A stretch of DNA of 25,929 nucleotides, taken from Chloroflexota bacterium. GTDB taxonomy: Bacteria > Chloroflexota > Anaerolineae > UBA4142. The number at the start of each line of letters is the position of its first letter. Positions within the stretch are counted from its first letter, which is position 1. Position numbers and translations under genes: made by a program. Below the pieces are notes generated by a model. That model saw only the letters and a list, made by a program, of their open reading frames with translations. It searched no databases and was not told the DNA's origin. Location of the stretch: assembly GCA_016199405.1 (NCBI GenBank), contig JACQGS010000207.1:1-25929 (forward strand), written 5' to 3'. Below, piece by piece: positions 1-6,438 of the stretch.

Positions 1-46
1 AAGGACGAGACATGGGAGGACCTCCAAAGTAGTGTCCTTCCCATTC

Positions 47-82
47 TAACAGAGAATAGGTGACAATTCTCACCTACTGTTA
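47..82. repeat. Imperfect inverted repeat at the 3' end of the first gene
   Basis: TAACAG...AGGTGA (47-63) is mirrored by TCACCT...CTGTTA (70-82), giving two short stems that overlap the stop codon of the neighbouring minus-strand gene. There is no T-run, so it is not a convincing intrinsic terminator. It may be a weak 3' stabilising hairpin. Confidence 0.3.
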
Positions 83-582
83 TGTGACAGAGCGCTTAAG
101 ACTAGAGCAGCACGCGTGAAGCCTCGACCACTCCCAAATAGTGGTAGCGACATAGCACGGAGTTGTCTGTTCCTTTCCTTAACATCTTGGAGTGCACTGA
201 TGGTTCTCAGTTTGGTGACGTATTCTTGTGAGGCGATATGTCCCAAAAAAGTAGTTGCAAGCCAGTCTGATTTGTCTCCACCATACTTGTGTTCGAGACT
301 GACAGCGGTATAGACCATTGGAAAAATCAGTCTGTTTACGATGAAGAACATATAGTAAATCATAAGCGGAAACAAAGCACCAATGAATAGGATGCCTGAA
401 ACCTGTGTGCTCATAGCATATCCGACGACAGTCACATCGGCGAGAACGAGCAAGGTAATTATCTGTGTCAAGAGAGAAATGCTTGCCCGAAATGTTTCGA
501 GCGATTGCTCAATCTGAGATTTGGCAAATCCGATTTCATCGGAGGGGGACATCAATTGACGCTGTTCCTCTTCGTTAACCAT
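70..582 (-). CDS. Hypothetical two-helix membrane protein
   Basis: This 170-residue protein matches no family I recognise. The N-terminal ~30 residues are charged and polar. Two adjacent hydrophobic segments follow, at about residues 34-56 and 62-86, with almost no loop between them, then a soluble C-terminal half of about 80 residues. It therefore looks like a membrane-anchored hairpin with a cytoplasmic tail. The ATG start is supported by AGGAG nine bases upstream. Base composition is visibly more AT-rich than the nusB and fab genes next to it, which suggests acquired DNA. It stands alone, with about 58 bases separating it from nusB. Function unknown. Confidence 0.7.
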   Translation of the reverse strand: MVNEEEQRQLMSPSDEIGFAKSQIEQSLETFRASISLLTQIITLLVLADVTVVGYAMSTQVSGILFIGALFPLMIYYMFFIVNRLIFPMVYTAVSLEHKYGGDKSDWLATTFLGHIASQEYVTKLRTISALQDVKERNRQLRAMSLPLFGSGRGFTRAALVLSALSHNSR

Positions 583-640
583 TTCAAATCACTCCTGTCA
601 AGAATTCGAGCGCGAATTTGTCTAGTTGCCAAGCATTTGC

Positions 641-1066
641 TCAGCTCCTCCGCAATTCGCCCGGCGGATGCTCTTGCAAAAACGCGCCGAGCACGCCGTT
701 GACAAAGCGGGGCGCGCTGTCGCTCCCATAAATCTTGGCGAGCTCGACTGCTTCGTTCACCGCGACTTTGATCGGCACATCCGGGTCGTGCTGTAGTTCG
801 TACAATGCCATGCGCAAAATATTGCGGTCCACAATCGCGAGCTGATCCACCGGATATTCCGGCGCGTACTTGGCGATCTGCCCATCGAGCCGCGCGCGGT
901 GTTCAATCACGCCTTGCGCCAATGCTTGCGTAAATTCAACGCCGTCAGGCGGAAGTGTTTCGTCTTCGCCGCGCCGCGCGAGCACGAGCGTTGCATCGTG
1001 TCCCACGCTGTCAATTTCAAAAAGCGCCTGAAGCGCAAGCGCGCGCGCCTGTCGTCGTGTTTTCAC
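641..1066 (-). CDS. nusB: Transcription antitermination factor NusB
   Basis: NusB is a small all-helical RNA-binding protein that pairs with NusE (S10) on boxA RNA and promotes rRNA antitermination. The 141-residue product has the usual family length. It begins with the basic KTRRQARALALQALF segment (Arg-rich helix 1). The C-terminal half carries the typical pattern DRNILRMALYEL ... PIKVAVNEAVELAKIYGSDSAPRFVNGVLG (about residues 80-128), which is the family signature. The start is GTG at 1066 with no strong Shine-Dalgarno sequence, five bases after the stop of the Asp23-family gene, so translation is probably coupled. The order Asp23-family gene then nusB matches yqhY-nusB of Firmicutes. Confidence 0.93.
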   Translation of the reverse strand: MKTRRQARALALQALFEIDSVGHDATLVLARRGEDETLPPDGVEFTQALAQGVIEHRARLDGQIAKYAPEYPVDQLAIVDRNILRMALYELQHDPDVPIKVAVNEAVELAKIYGSDSAPRFVNGVLGAFLQEHPPGELRRS

Positions 1067-1071
1067 TTTAA

Positions 1072-1422
1072 TTACGCGGCGTTCGCAAAGCGATCGGCGA
1101 CATCTTCGATGTGGACATTGATTTCTTGGACCGGCATTCGCAGCACGTCTTGAATCGCGCGGCTGATTTCGCGTTGCAGTGTTTGCCCGAGCGTGAGCAT
1201 TTGCGCGTCCGGCTCGGCGATGACGTACAAATCAATCGTGATCAATTCATCTTCAAACGCCAGCGCGATGCCCGCGCCGGAATTTTCAGAAAACCACCGC
1301 TTGACGCGGCGCGGCTGAAACGTATCCAGCCGCGCGACGCCCGGTGTCGCGAGCGCGGTTTGCCGGACAATATCCATAATCACTTCCGGCGCAACCGTTA
1401 CCTTGCCGAGATTTTCTGACAT
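1072..1422 (-). CDS. Asp23/Gls24 family protein (YqhY-like)
   Basis: This protein of about 116 residues belongs to the Asp23 (DUF322) family, membrane-associated envelope-stress or lipid-homeostasis proteins of Gram-positive-type bacteria. The family pattern is clear: V-APEVIMDIVRQTALATPGVARL near the N-terminus, a central strand region ending ITIDLYVIAE, and the closing VQEINVHIEDV segment. A longer frame opens at a TTG at 1446. I chose ATG 1422 because GAGG lies about nine bases upstream and the extra residues are not part of the family. Placed directly upstream of nusB, it corresponds in context to YqhY, whose Bacillus homologue is linked to acetyl-CoA carboxylase activity; that role is only inferred here. 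A paralogue lies at 12442-12801. Confidence 0.88.
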   Translation of the reverse strand: MSENLGKVTVAPEVIMDIVRQTALATPGVARLDTFQPRRVKRWFSENSGAGIALAFEDELITIDLYVIAEPDAQMLTLGQTLQREISRAIQDVLRMPVQEINVHIEDVADRFANAA

Positions 1423-1464
1423 AATTTTTCCTCGTAGAGAACACAATCGCAGACGAAGTGCAGG

Positions 1465-1764
1465 TTATGTTCTTGCTCTTGTGCCGTGCTTTTTTGGTAG
1501 CAGCGAAATCAGCCCACGCAATGTTTGGTTCACCGCCTCCGAGTCGGGAAAGTACTCCCGCACATCTGGCTCTAGCAACACTGCTCCTTCGAGTGTAAAG
1601 TGTTGCACGGCGGTCTTACCATTGGTTTTGTGAATCTTGACGGTGTGTCCGGCGCGATAGGCTTTGTAATACTTGCCGCGTACGCCGCCCTTCATGTTTT
1701 TGAAATCATATTCAGGGCGCATGTCGTTTCGCTTTGCAATGGCTTGTCTAGTTTCCTTCTTCAT
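1465..1764 (-). CDS. BrnA-type antitoxin candidate (partner of BrnT-like toxin)
   Basis: This protein of about 99 residues has a basic N-terminus (KKETRQAIAKRNDMRPEYDF), a central GVRGKYYKAYRAG segment and a C-terminal LEPDVREYFPDSEAVNQTLRGLISLL segment. The last resembles the short ribbon-helix-helix tail found in antitoxins encoded beside BrnT-family toxins. The frame is open to 1815, but ATG 1764 has GGAG five bases upstream and matches where the homologous proteins begin. It overlaps the end of the toxin gene by 17 bases, so the two are translationally coupled in the order toxin-antitoxin. The protein would repress its own operon and neutralise the partner; this is inferred from gene pairing and motif resemblance. 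Confidence 0.72.
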   Translation of the reverse strand: MKKETRQAIAKRNDMRPEYDFKNMKGGVRGKYYKAYRAGHTVKIHKTNGKTAVQHFTLEGAVLLEPDVREYFPDSEAVNQTLRGLISLLPKKHGTRART

Positions 1765-2029
1765 ATGCTCTCCGTTCAGTTGCAGTCGCCTTGCGGCAAC
1801 TGATAATTCTAACATTTCCGCCGCGTTCCGTGTGACTCACAACCAAAAGGCGTCCTTCCGAGGAATATCCAATATCGAGAAAGCGTTGTTCAATTTCAGA
1901 ATGTTCAAGGTCAGGAAATATCCACAAGAATGGGTCATTGAAAACTGTTTTCCCTTCCTCAAATCTGACCTTGTGCTTACTGAAATTCTCTTGGGCTTTT
2001 TCTTCGTCCCATTCAAAGGTCAATTCCAT
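1748..2029 (-). CDS. BrnT family ribonuclease toxin
   Basis: This 93-residue protein carries the BrnT/COG2929 signature. It opens with FEWDEEKAQENFSKHKVRFEEGKTVFNDP (residues about 5-33), continues with the RFLDIGYSSEGRLLVVSHTERG strand region, and ends with IRIISCRKATATERRAYEEG-type residues. BrnT toxins are RelE-fold ribonucleases that inhibit translation until bound by the antitoxin. The length is the usual ~90 residues and no key segment is missing, so the gene appears intact. It lies 31 bases downstream of fabG on the same strand and overlaps the downstream antitoxin gene. The placement suggests insertion at the end of the fab operon. Confidence 0.88.
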   Translation of the reverse strand: MELTFEWDEEKAQENFSKHKVRFEEGKTVFNDPFLWIFPDLEHSEIEQRFLDIGYSSEGRLLVVSHTERGGNVRIISCRKATATERRAYEEGN

Positions 2030-2060
2030 TTTGCGTCGTCGCCCCGCTTAGCGTGCGATA

Positions 2061-2804
2061 TCACGTCATCCCGCCGTCCACGGCGAGAATCTGCCCGCTG
2101 ATGTAACTCGCCGCGTCCGACGCGAGAAACGCGACCGCATTCGCCACTTCGTCTACCGTGCCCATCCGACCGAGCGCGGTAAATTTCGTGATGCCATCCT
2201 TGATTTCCTGCGGCAAAACATTCGTGAGATCGGTGGGAATATAGCCGGGCGCGACGGCGTTGACCAAAATATTTTTGCTGCCATATTCTTTCGCCATCGC
2301 TTTGGTAAACCCAATGATCCCGGCTTTGGCGGCAGAGTAATTCGTTTGCCCGGCATTGCCGACGATCCCGGCAACCGACGTCATATTCACGATACGCCCG
2401 TAGCGTTGCTTCATCATTTGCCGCAACGCGGCTTTACTGCAATTGAAAACGCTTTTCAAATCATTCTGAATAACGAAATCGAAATCTGCTTCCTTCATCA
2501 GCGCGAGCAAATTATCGCGCGTCGTGCCGGCGTTGTTGACCAAAATGTCCAGCCGTCCGAATTTCTCCGTTGCGCTTTTGACGACCTGACTCGCGGCTTC
2601 AAAATTGCTCACGTCGCCTTGCACCGCAAATGCCTCGCCGCCGGCTTGCATGATCTGCGCGACCACTTCATCTGCCGCCGCCGCGTTCTTGTTATAGTTG
2701 ACGATTACTTTCGCGCCAAGCGACGCGAGTTTCAGCGCGACCGCGCGCCCAATCCCGCGCGACGCGCCGGTGACGAGCGCGATTTTGTTGGTCAAGTCAA
2801 TCAT
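2061..2804 (-). CDS. fabG: 3-oxoacyl-[ACP] reductase FabG
   Basis: FabG is an NADPH-dependent short-chain dehydrogenase/reductase that reduces beta-ketoacyl-ACP in cytosolic type II fatty acid synthesis. The 247-residue product has the full set of SDR motifs: TGASRGIG cofactor loop (12-19), NNAG (90-93), catalytic Ser143, and Tyr156-x3-Lys160 in YSAAK. VAPGYIPTDLT and the C-terminal YISGQILAVDGGMT are typical of true FabG rather than of a generic SDR. ATG 2804 has AGGAG five bases upstream. It follows fabD, but a two-gene YgiT/DUF4258 module sits between them. It is probably transcribed from the promoter upstream of the DUF177 gene. Confidence 0.95.
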   Translation of the reverse strand: MIDLTNKIALVTGASRGIGRAVALKLASLGAKVIVNYNKNAAAADEVVAQIMQAGGEAFAVQGDVSNFEAASQVVKSATEKFGRLDILVNNAGTTRDNLLALMKEADFDFVIQNDLKSVFNCSKAALRQMMKQRYGRIVNMTSVAGIVGNAGQTNYSAAKAGIIGFTKAMAKEYGSKNILVNAVAPGYIPTDLTNVLPQEIKDGITKFTALGRMGTVDEVANAVAFLASDAASYISGQILAVDGGMT

Positions 2805-2812
2805 GGTTGCTC

Positions 2813-3064
2813 CTATGTGGCAACATGCGTGTAGGATCGCACCGGAACTTGAAGCGTGCGGGCAGGCGCTGATCTGGAGCGCGCGATGTGCTCGATCTTT
2901 TTCATTACCCGCGCGTCAAAGTATCGCTCCCCGCACAACTGGCACACGGAGACCGGCACACCCTCAATGACAACAAACTTGCCCTTCCAGCGATGGGTAA
3001 TCGTCGCCGTTTTCTGTATCAACCTTCCTTCGCAGTATTCGCACGTTTCGCCCTTATTCTTCAT
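2813..3064 (-). CDS. YgiT-type zinc finger protein (MqsA N-domain-like antitoxin)
   Basis: This 83-residue protein has two CxxC knuckles, CEYC (residues 8-11) and CQLCGERYF (about 41-49), separated by the beta-rich HRWKGKFVVIEGVPVSV segment. That is the YgiT/MqsA N-terminal zinc domain. Unlike MqsA it has no helix-turn-helix C-terminal domain, only a short basic tail. Such proteins are commonly encoded after a DUF4258 protein and are thought to act as the antitoxin. The start ATG has GGAGG six bases upstream, and the gene overlaps the end of the DUF4258 gene by 11 bases. It ends eight bases before fabG. Confidence 0.82.
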   Translation of the reverse strand: MKNKGETCEYCEGRLIQKTATITHRWKGKFVVIEGVPVSVCQLCGERYFDARVMKKIEHIARSRSAPARTLQVPVRSYTHVAT

Positions 3065-3341
3065 CGAGTCCTCCGCTCCAGACTGTAATAATTCGCAGAA
3101 TCCCTGCCGGTAGAATTCGGCAAACCACAGTCACCGCGTTATCGCTCTGTCCACGACCAACAACGACATACCTCGGTCCGCGTGGGTCTTCCGTCAGAGT
3201 TTGCTCAATCCTACCATTCAGGATTGCCCGCTCAATATCTCCAACTTGGAGATCGTCGTCCTGCATTTCTGTCCGCGCATGGTCGGTGAATTTATACTTC
3301 TCACTTCGGATTTTCTGTCGAATGGTGCTGAGGGCTTACAT
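3054..3341 (-). pseudogene. DUF4258 toxin-like gene with a nonsense codon at position 2
   Basis: From the internal ATG at 3266 this frame gives a 70-residue protein (MQDDDLQVGDIERAILNGRI ... VVCRILPAGILRIITVW) typical of the central and C-terminal part of DUF4258, an MqsR-like putative ribonuclease family. The N-terminal part is also present in frame. Just upstream the frame reads ALSTIRQKIRSEKYKFTDHARTE, the expected first helix and strand. A proper start exists: GGAGG (3348-3352), a six-base spacer, then ATG (3339-3341). The next codon is TAA (3336-3338), so the natural start is followed at once by a stop. Either one base change disabled the gene or it initiates at a non-standard codon. The downstream YgiT partner is intact. 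Confidence 0.65.
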
Positions 3342-3414
3342 TTCGTTCCTCCGCGAGAGCAATGGGCTGTGTTACACTTGATCAAGTTGCCAATGCACTG
3401 CGTGGGAGCGCCGC

Positions 3415-4332
3415 CTATTTTTCCACAAACGCTTCCACACTCGCGGGATCGCCGACGCTGACCGCGCGCAAATTAGAATCAATCCGGCGAATCAAGCCCG
3501 CGAGCACGTCTTTGGGTCCGACCTCGATAAAGTGCGTAACGTCTTGCGCCGCGAGATATTGGATGGAGTTGACCCACAACACGGACGACGTGAGTTGCTT
3601 GACCATCTCTTGACGAATTTCGTCGGCATTTTGTAAGGGCTGCGCGGTGACGTTCGCAATAATCGGGATGCGCGGGCTTGAAACCGGCGTCGCGTGGACG
3701 GCTTTTTCAAACTCGCGCGCGGCGTCTTGCATCAAACGCGAATGCGACGCGATGCTGACGCGGAGCGGAATAACGCGCTTCGCCCCGCGCGCTTTTGCCA
3801 ACTCGCCGGCTTTTTCAATCGAATCCTTCGTGCCCGTAATGACAGTCTGCGCGGGCTCGTTCAAATTCGCGATTTGCGCGCCGGCTTCGTCACAAACTTG
3901 CGCGAGCACTGCCGCGTCCATCCCGATCACTGCCGCCATCGCGCCGGGATTTATTTCGCCGGCGAGTTTCATCACGCGGCCGCGCTCGCGTACCAATTTT
4001 ACCGTATCGCCAAATTCCAGCGCGCCGCACGCGACGAGCGCGGAAAATTCGCCGAGCGAATGCCCGGCGACGAACGCCGGCGAACGATCGGGCGATATTT
4101 TTTGCAGAACGTGTAGCGTGGCAATGCTGTGCGTGAGGAGCGCGGGCTGCGCGTTGAGGGTATCGGTGAGATCGGCTTCGGGTCCGTTGAAGCAGAGCGC
4201 GGAGAGCGAGAATCCCAGCGCGTGATCGGCTTGATCGAAAACCGCACGCGCTTCCGGATAGGCGGCGGCAAGTTCTTTGCCCATGCCGACGAATTGCGAT
4301 CCTTGCCCGGGGAAAACAAATGCGAGAGACAA
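3415..4332 (-). CDS. fabD: Malonyl-CoA:ACP transacylase FabD
   Basis: FabD moves the malonyl group from CoA to acyl carrier protein, supplying extender units to fatty acid synthesis. At 305 residues it has the normal family length. It begins FVFPGQGSQ (oxyanion-hole Gln in GQGSQ, 9-13) and has the nucleophile motif GHSLGE (90-95, Ser92), an RGRVM segment around Arg117, and catalytic His197 in ASHSRLM. The C-terminal FIEVGPKDVLAGLIRRI is also typical. The start is TTG at 4332, supported by GGGAG six bases upstream; there is no nearby ATG. It follows rpmF across a perfect palindrome and precedes the DUF4258/YgiT module and fabG. Confidence 0.95.
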   Translation of the reverse strand: MSLAFVFPGQGSQFVGMGKELAAAYPEARAVFDQADHALGFSLSALCFNGPEADLTDTLNAQPALLTHSIATLHVLQKISPDRSPAFVAGHSLGEFSALVACGALEFGDTVKLVRERGRVMKLAGEINPGAMAAVIGMDAAVLAQVCDEAGAQIANLNEPAQTVITGTKDSIEKAGELAKARGAKRVIPLRVSIASHSRLMQDAAREFEKAVHATPVSSPRIPIIANVTAQPLQNADEIRQEMVKQLTSSVLWVNSIQYLAAQDVTHFIEVGPKDVLAGLIRRIDSNLRAVSVGDPASVEAFVEK

Positions 4333-4353
4333 TCACGGCTCCCAGTGGTCGAG

Positions 4354-4382
4354 ACCCGAAGGGTTTTGAAAACCCTTCGGGT
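4354..4382. repeat. Perfect 29-bp palindrome between rpmF and fabD
   Basis: Arms ACCCGAAGGGTTTT (4354-4367) and AAAACCCTTCGGGT (4369-4382) are exact reverse complements around one central G. No T-run follows on either strand, so it is not a standard terminator. It looks like a dispersed palindromic element and would form a hairpin in the rpmF-fabD transcript. It may tune expression or mRNA decay between the two genes. Confidence 0.8.
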
Positions 4383-4388
4383 TGATGC

Positions 4389-4586
4389 TTACGCCTTCGC
4401 CGGTTTTTGTTCGACGGTAAATATTTCTTCGCCCGCGTAATGCCCGCAATGCGGACACACATGATGCGGCAGGCGCATCTTTTGGCAATTGGAGCAGACG
4501 ACCAAGTGCGTGGGGGTCATCGCGAGATGACTGCGCCCGCGGTCGCGACGTCCTTTGGAAATTTTGCGTTTAGGGAGAGGTGGCAT
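4389..4586 (-). CDS. rpmF: 50S ribosomal protein L32
   Basis: L32 is a small structural protein of the large ribosomal subunit. The 65-residue product starts with MPPLPKRKISKGRRDRGRSH, matching the conserved P-KRK-S--R---RR-H start. It carries a four-cysteine zinc ribbon, C31-x2-C34 ... C44-x2-C47, so it is the zinc-binding (C+) form. The tail is slightly longer than usual and rich in Glu, Lys and Pro. ATG 4586 has AAGGA eight bases upstream. It follows the DUF177 gene by 13 bases, the widely conserved yceD-rpmF pair, and precedes fabD as in many fab operons. Confidence 0.95.
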   Translation of the reverse strand: MPPLPKRKISKGRRDRGRSHLAMTPTHLVVCSNCQKMRLPHHVCPHCGHYAGEEIFTVEQKPAKA

Positions 4587-4599
4587 TTTCGTTGTCCTT

Positions 4600-5124
4600 C
4601 TATTCTTTCAAGAGTTGTTCGAGCACTTGCAGACGCGGGTCAATTTTTTCTTCCGGGTGATTACACTTTTCAATGTTTTGATTCTTGCCGCAAGCCGGAC
4701 ACAAGCCCGCGCAATTCGTCCGGCAAATTGGAAAAGGCGGCAGCGCCAGCAAGATGTCTTGACGCAGCACTTCCGTCAAGTCGAGCGTATGCCGATCATC
4801 AATTTGCGTCGCGAGTTCATCGTCCGGCTCGACCGGCAGAGTCGCGCCGGTCGCGATATCGACAATGGACTGAAACTCTTCGTCGAGCGGAATGTGGAGC
4901 GGCATCGAAAACGGATCGAGACAACGCGCGCAAACCAATTCGGCTGAACAATGCAAATTGCCGCGGACGTAAACGCCGGTCGGCGTCCGGATCATCTGGA
5001 TCGTGCCGTCGAGTGTGGAGAGCGGTGTGATGTCGGGATCGAGGCGTTCGATGTTTTCGTGGAGCGTATGCTGGCGCAGCGCGCCCGCGCCTTCTTTGAG
5101 TAATTGCGAAACATTGAATTGCAT
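4600..5124 (-). CDS. DUF177 family protein (YceD; large ribosomal RNA accumulation protein)
   Basis: This 174-residue protein matches the DUF177/YceD family, required for normal 23S rRNA accumulation in E. coli and plants and nearly always encoded before rpmF. It has an N-terminal Q-NVSQLL-EGAGA- segment and a central beta region (TGVYVRGNLHCSAELVCARC). After LDPF comes the family's acidic IPLDEEF region. The C-terminal CxxxC...CPxCGKN cluster (about residues 134-148), close to EEKIDPRLQVLEQLL, is the conserved tail. It is the first gene of the operon driven from the consensus promoter at 5176-5203, with a palindrome covering the start of its leader. The Shine-Dalgarno sequence is weak. Confidence 0.9.
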   Translation of the reverse strand: MQFNVSQLLKEGAGALRQHTLHENIERLDPDITPLSTLDGTIQMIRTPTGVYVRGNLHCSAELVCARCLDPFSMPLHIPLDEEFQSIVDIATGATLPVEPDDELATQIDDRHTLDLTEVLRQDILLALPPFPICRTNCAGLCPACGKNQNIEKCNHPEEKIDPRLQVLEQLLKE

Positions 5125-5142
5125 CGGTCAGCCCTGAAAAGC

Positions 5143-5174
5143 AATCAACGTGTGCTTGGCAACACACGTTGATT
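5143..5174. promoter_or_regulatory. Palindromic operator overlapping the transcription start of the yceD-rpmF-fab operon
   Basis: AATCAACGTGTG (5143-5154) and CACACGTTGATT (5163-5174) are perfect 12-base inverted repeats with an 8-base centre. The palindrome begins one base downstream of the -10 box, and the predicted start site (about 5169) lies inside its right-hand arm (first on the minus strand). A repressor bound here would block initiation; alternatively the RNA would start with a 12-bp hairpin. The downstream genes include fabD and fabG, so a fatty-acid-responsive repressor is a natural candidate, though the sequence does not resemble the FapR consensus. No T-run follows, so a terminator is unlikely. 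Confidence 0.6.
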
Positions 5175-5175
5175 C

Positions 5176-5203
5176 ATTATAGACAGATGATGCGATGTGT
5201 CAA
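5176..5203 (-). promoter_or_regulatory. Consensus sigma70-type promoter for yceD-rpmF-fabD-fabG
   Basis: On the minus strand, TTGACA (complement of 5198-5203) and TATAAT (complement of 5176-5181) are separated by 16 bases; both hexamers match the consensus exactly. The -35 box overlaps the stop codon of the upstream DivIVA/SepIVA-like gene. The expected start is about 5169, 45 bases before the DUF177 start codon. Confidence 0.8.
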
Positions 5204-5739
5204 GAAACCTTTTGCTCCGGAACCGGCTCGGCTGGACCCAATCGTTGTTGCACGATGTAATTCAATCCGCCGTCAACTTGCCCTTGCAAATTCGACAAAT
5301 GACTCGCGATTTCAGCGAGCCGCGCTTGAATCTCGGTCAGAACATCCGCGGCGTATGAATCTGCGCCTTGCCGCAACGCGTTCGCTTCCGCTTTGGCTTT
5401 TTCTTCGATCTTGAGCGCGCGTTCCTGCGCGGCTTTGCTCACGGCATGGTCGTTCGTTAGCCGCGCCGCGTCCTCGCGCGCCGCCAACAGAATGTGCTCC
5501 GCGTCTTGGCGCGCCATGAGCAGGATGCGCTCCGTCTCTTCCTTGGCTTGCGCCAGAATTCGTTCGCGATCCTGCGCCAATTTCTTGGCTTGCTTGATCT
5601 CTTCCGGAATCGCGATTCGCATTTGATCGATGATGTCGAGAAACTCATCCTCATCAATCATCGTCTTGGCAGAGAGCGGGACATGTCCCGCTTTGGTAAT
5701 CAGCGCTTCCAAACGATCGACCAGATAGAGAATATCCAT
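5200..5739 (-). CDS. Coiled-coil protein, DivIVA/SepIVA-like
   Basis: This 179-residue protein begins with ILYLVDRLEALITKAGHVPLSAKTMIDEDEFLDIIDQMRIAIPEEI (residues 3-48). A long charged alanine-rich coiled coil follows (about 50-135) with repeated QAKEETERILLMARQDAEHILLAAREDA-like heptads, then a short helical tail. This is the shape of the small DivIVA-like proteins that Actinobacteria encode beside coaD and DUF177 (SepIVA in mycobacteria). The coaD - coiled coil - DUF177 - rpmF order here supports the same family. Automatic annotation sometimes calls such proteins 'ATP synthase subunit b', but there is no membrane anchor. A role in septum or cell-pole organisation is inferred. It starts eight bases after coaD. 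Confidence 0.65.
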   Translation of the reverse strand: MDILYLVDRLEALITKAGHVPLSAKTMIDEDEFLDIIDQMRIAIPEEIKQAKKLAQDRERILAQAKEETERILLMARQDAEHILLAAREDAARLTNDHAVSKAAQERALKIEEKAKAEANALRQGADSYAADVLTEIQARLAEIASHLSNLQGQVDGGLNYIVQQRLGPAEPVPEQKVS

Positions 5740-5747
5740 AGGTCCGC

Positions 5748-6275
5748 CTATTCCTGCAATGAAATGAGTTTCACTTTGTCGCCGCGATCATCGTTCAATA
5801 GCGCCAAGCGATTTTTCAATGCGCCTTCGACGTACGGCGGAACCATTTCCGAAACGCGTCCGCCGGCAAATGCGACTTCTTTGAGAATCGACGAACTCAC
5901 GAACGCGTACTTGAGCGAAGTCATTAAGCAGACCGTGTCAATCTCGGGATCCAATTGCCGATTGGTGAGCGCGGTCTGATACTCTACTTCAAAATCGTAC
6001 GTGACGCGAATGCCGCGCACGATGACCTTCGCGCCAAGCCGCCGCGCCAATTCCACCGTCAAGCCGGAATAAGTGACCACTTCCAAATTGGGAACACCCT
6101 TGGCGCCTTCGCGCATGAACGCGATCCGCTCTTCCGCGTTGAACAACAAATTCTTCAAGGGTCGATCGTACACTGCCCAAATCAATTTGTCGAACAACTG
6201 CGCCGCGCGCCGCGCGATGTCAATGTGCCCGTAATGAATTGGATCGAAAGAACCTGGGTAGATGGCTATAGTCAA
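5748..6275 (-). CDS. coaD: Phosphopantetheine adenylyltransferase
   Basis: CoaD transfers AMP from ATP to 4'-phosphopantetheine, the penultimate step of coenzyme A synthesis. The N-terminus IAIYPGSFDPIHYGHIDI contains the nucleotidyltransferase GSFDP loop (8-12) and the HxGH motif (14-17). The central YSGLTVELARRLGAKVIVRGIRVTYDFEVEYQTALTNRQL region and the YAFVSSSILKEVA segment (variant of the ISSTxxR motif) are typical. At 175 residues it is about 15 longer than most CoaD proteins; the extra residues form a polar C-terminal tail (LNDDRGDKVKLISLQE). The start is TTG with GGAG seven bases upstream. Confidence 0.94.
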   Translation of the reverse strand: MTIAIYPGSFDPIHYGHIDIARRAAQLFDKLIWAVYDRPLKNLLFNAEERIAFMREGAKGVPNLEVVTYSGLTVELARRLGAKVIVRGIRVTYDFEVEYQTALTNRQLDPEIDTVCLMTSLKYAFVSSSILKEVAFAGGRVSEMVPPYVEGALKNRLALLNDDRGDKVKLISLQE

Positions 6276-6318
6276 TTGATGTCTCCAGATTGCCGCGGCT
6301 TGAGTAAAGTCTAGGGGT

Positions 6319-6401
6319 TGTCACTTCGAGCGAAGCGAGAAGTCGCGTTTTCTCAGTAGGAACGAGATTTCTCGCCGCAAAGTGCGCGGCTCGAAATGAC
6401 A
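6319..6401. repeat. Dispersed palindromic element between recG and coaD
   Basis: TGTCACTTCGAG (6319-6330) and CTCGAAATGACA (6390-6401) are inverted with 11 of 12 bases matching. Between them lies a further imperfect stem (GAGAAGTCGC ... GAGATTTCTCG). This resembles the 'TGTCATTTCGAGCGAAGCGAGAAATC' class of intergenic repeat found in many environmental bacterial genomes. No coding content. Confidence 0.65.
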
Positions 6402-6438
6402 CAATGGCGTGTCAAGTGACTTTGCCCAAGCCCTGCCA

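Noticed and set aside
5143..5174. Intrinsic terminator after the coiled-coil gene
   Set aside because: The stem is strong but no T-run follows on the minus strand, and the palindrome lies directly downstream of a perfect promoter, which favours an operator.
5143..5174. FapR binding site
   Set aside because: The sequence lacks the TTAGTACC-type half-sites and no fapR gene lies between recG and the fab genes.
5200..5739. F0 ATP synthase subunit b
   Set aside because: The coiled coil resembles subunit b superficially, but there is no N-terminal membrane helix and no ATP synthase genes nearby.
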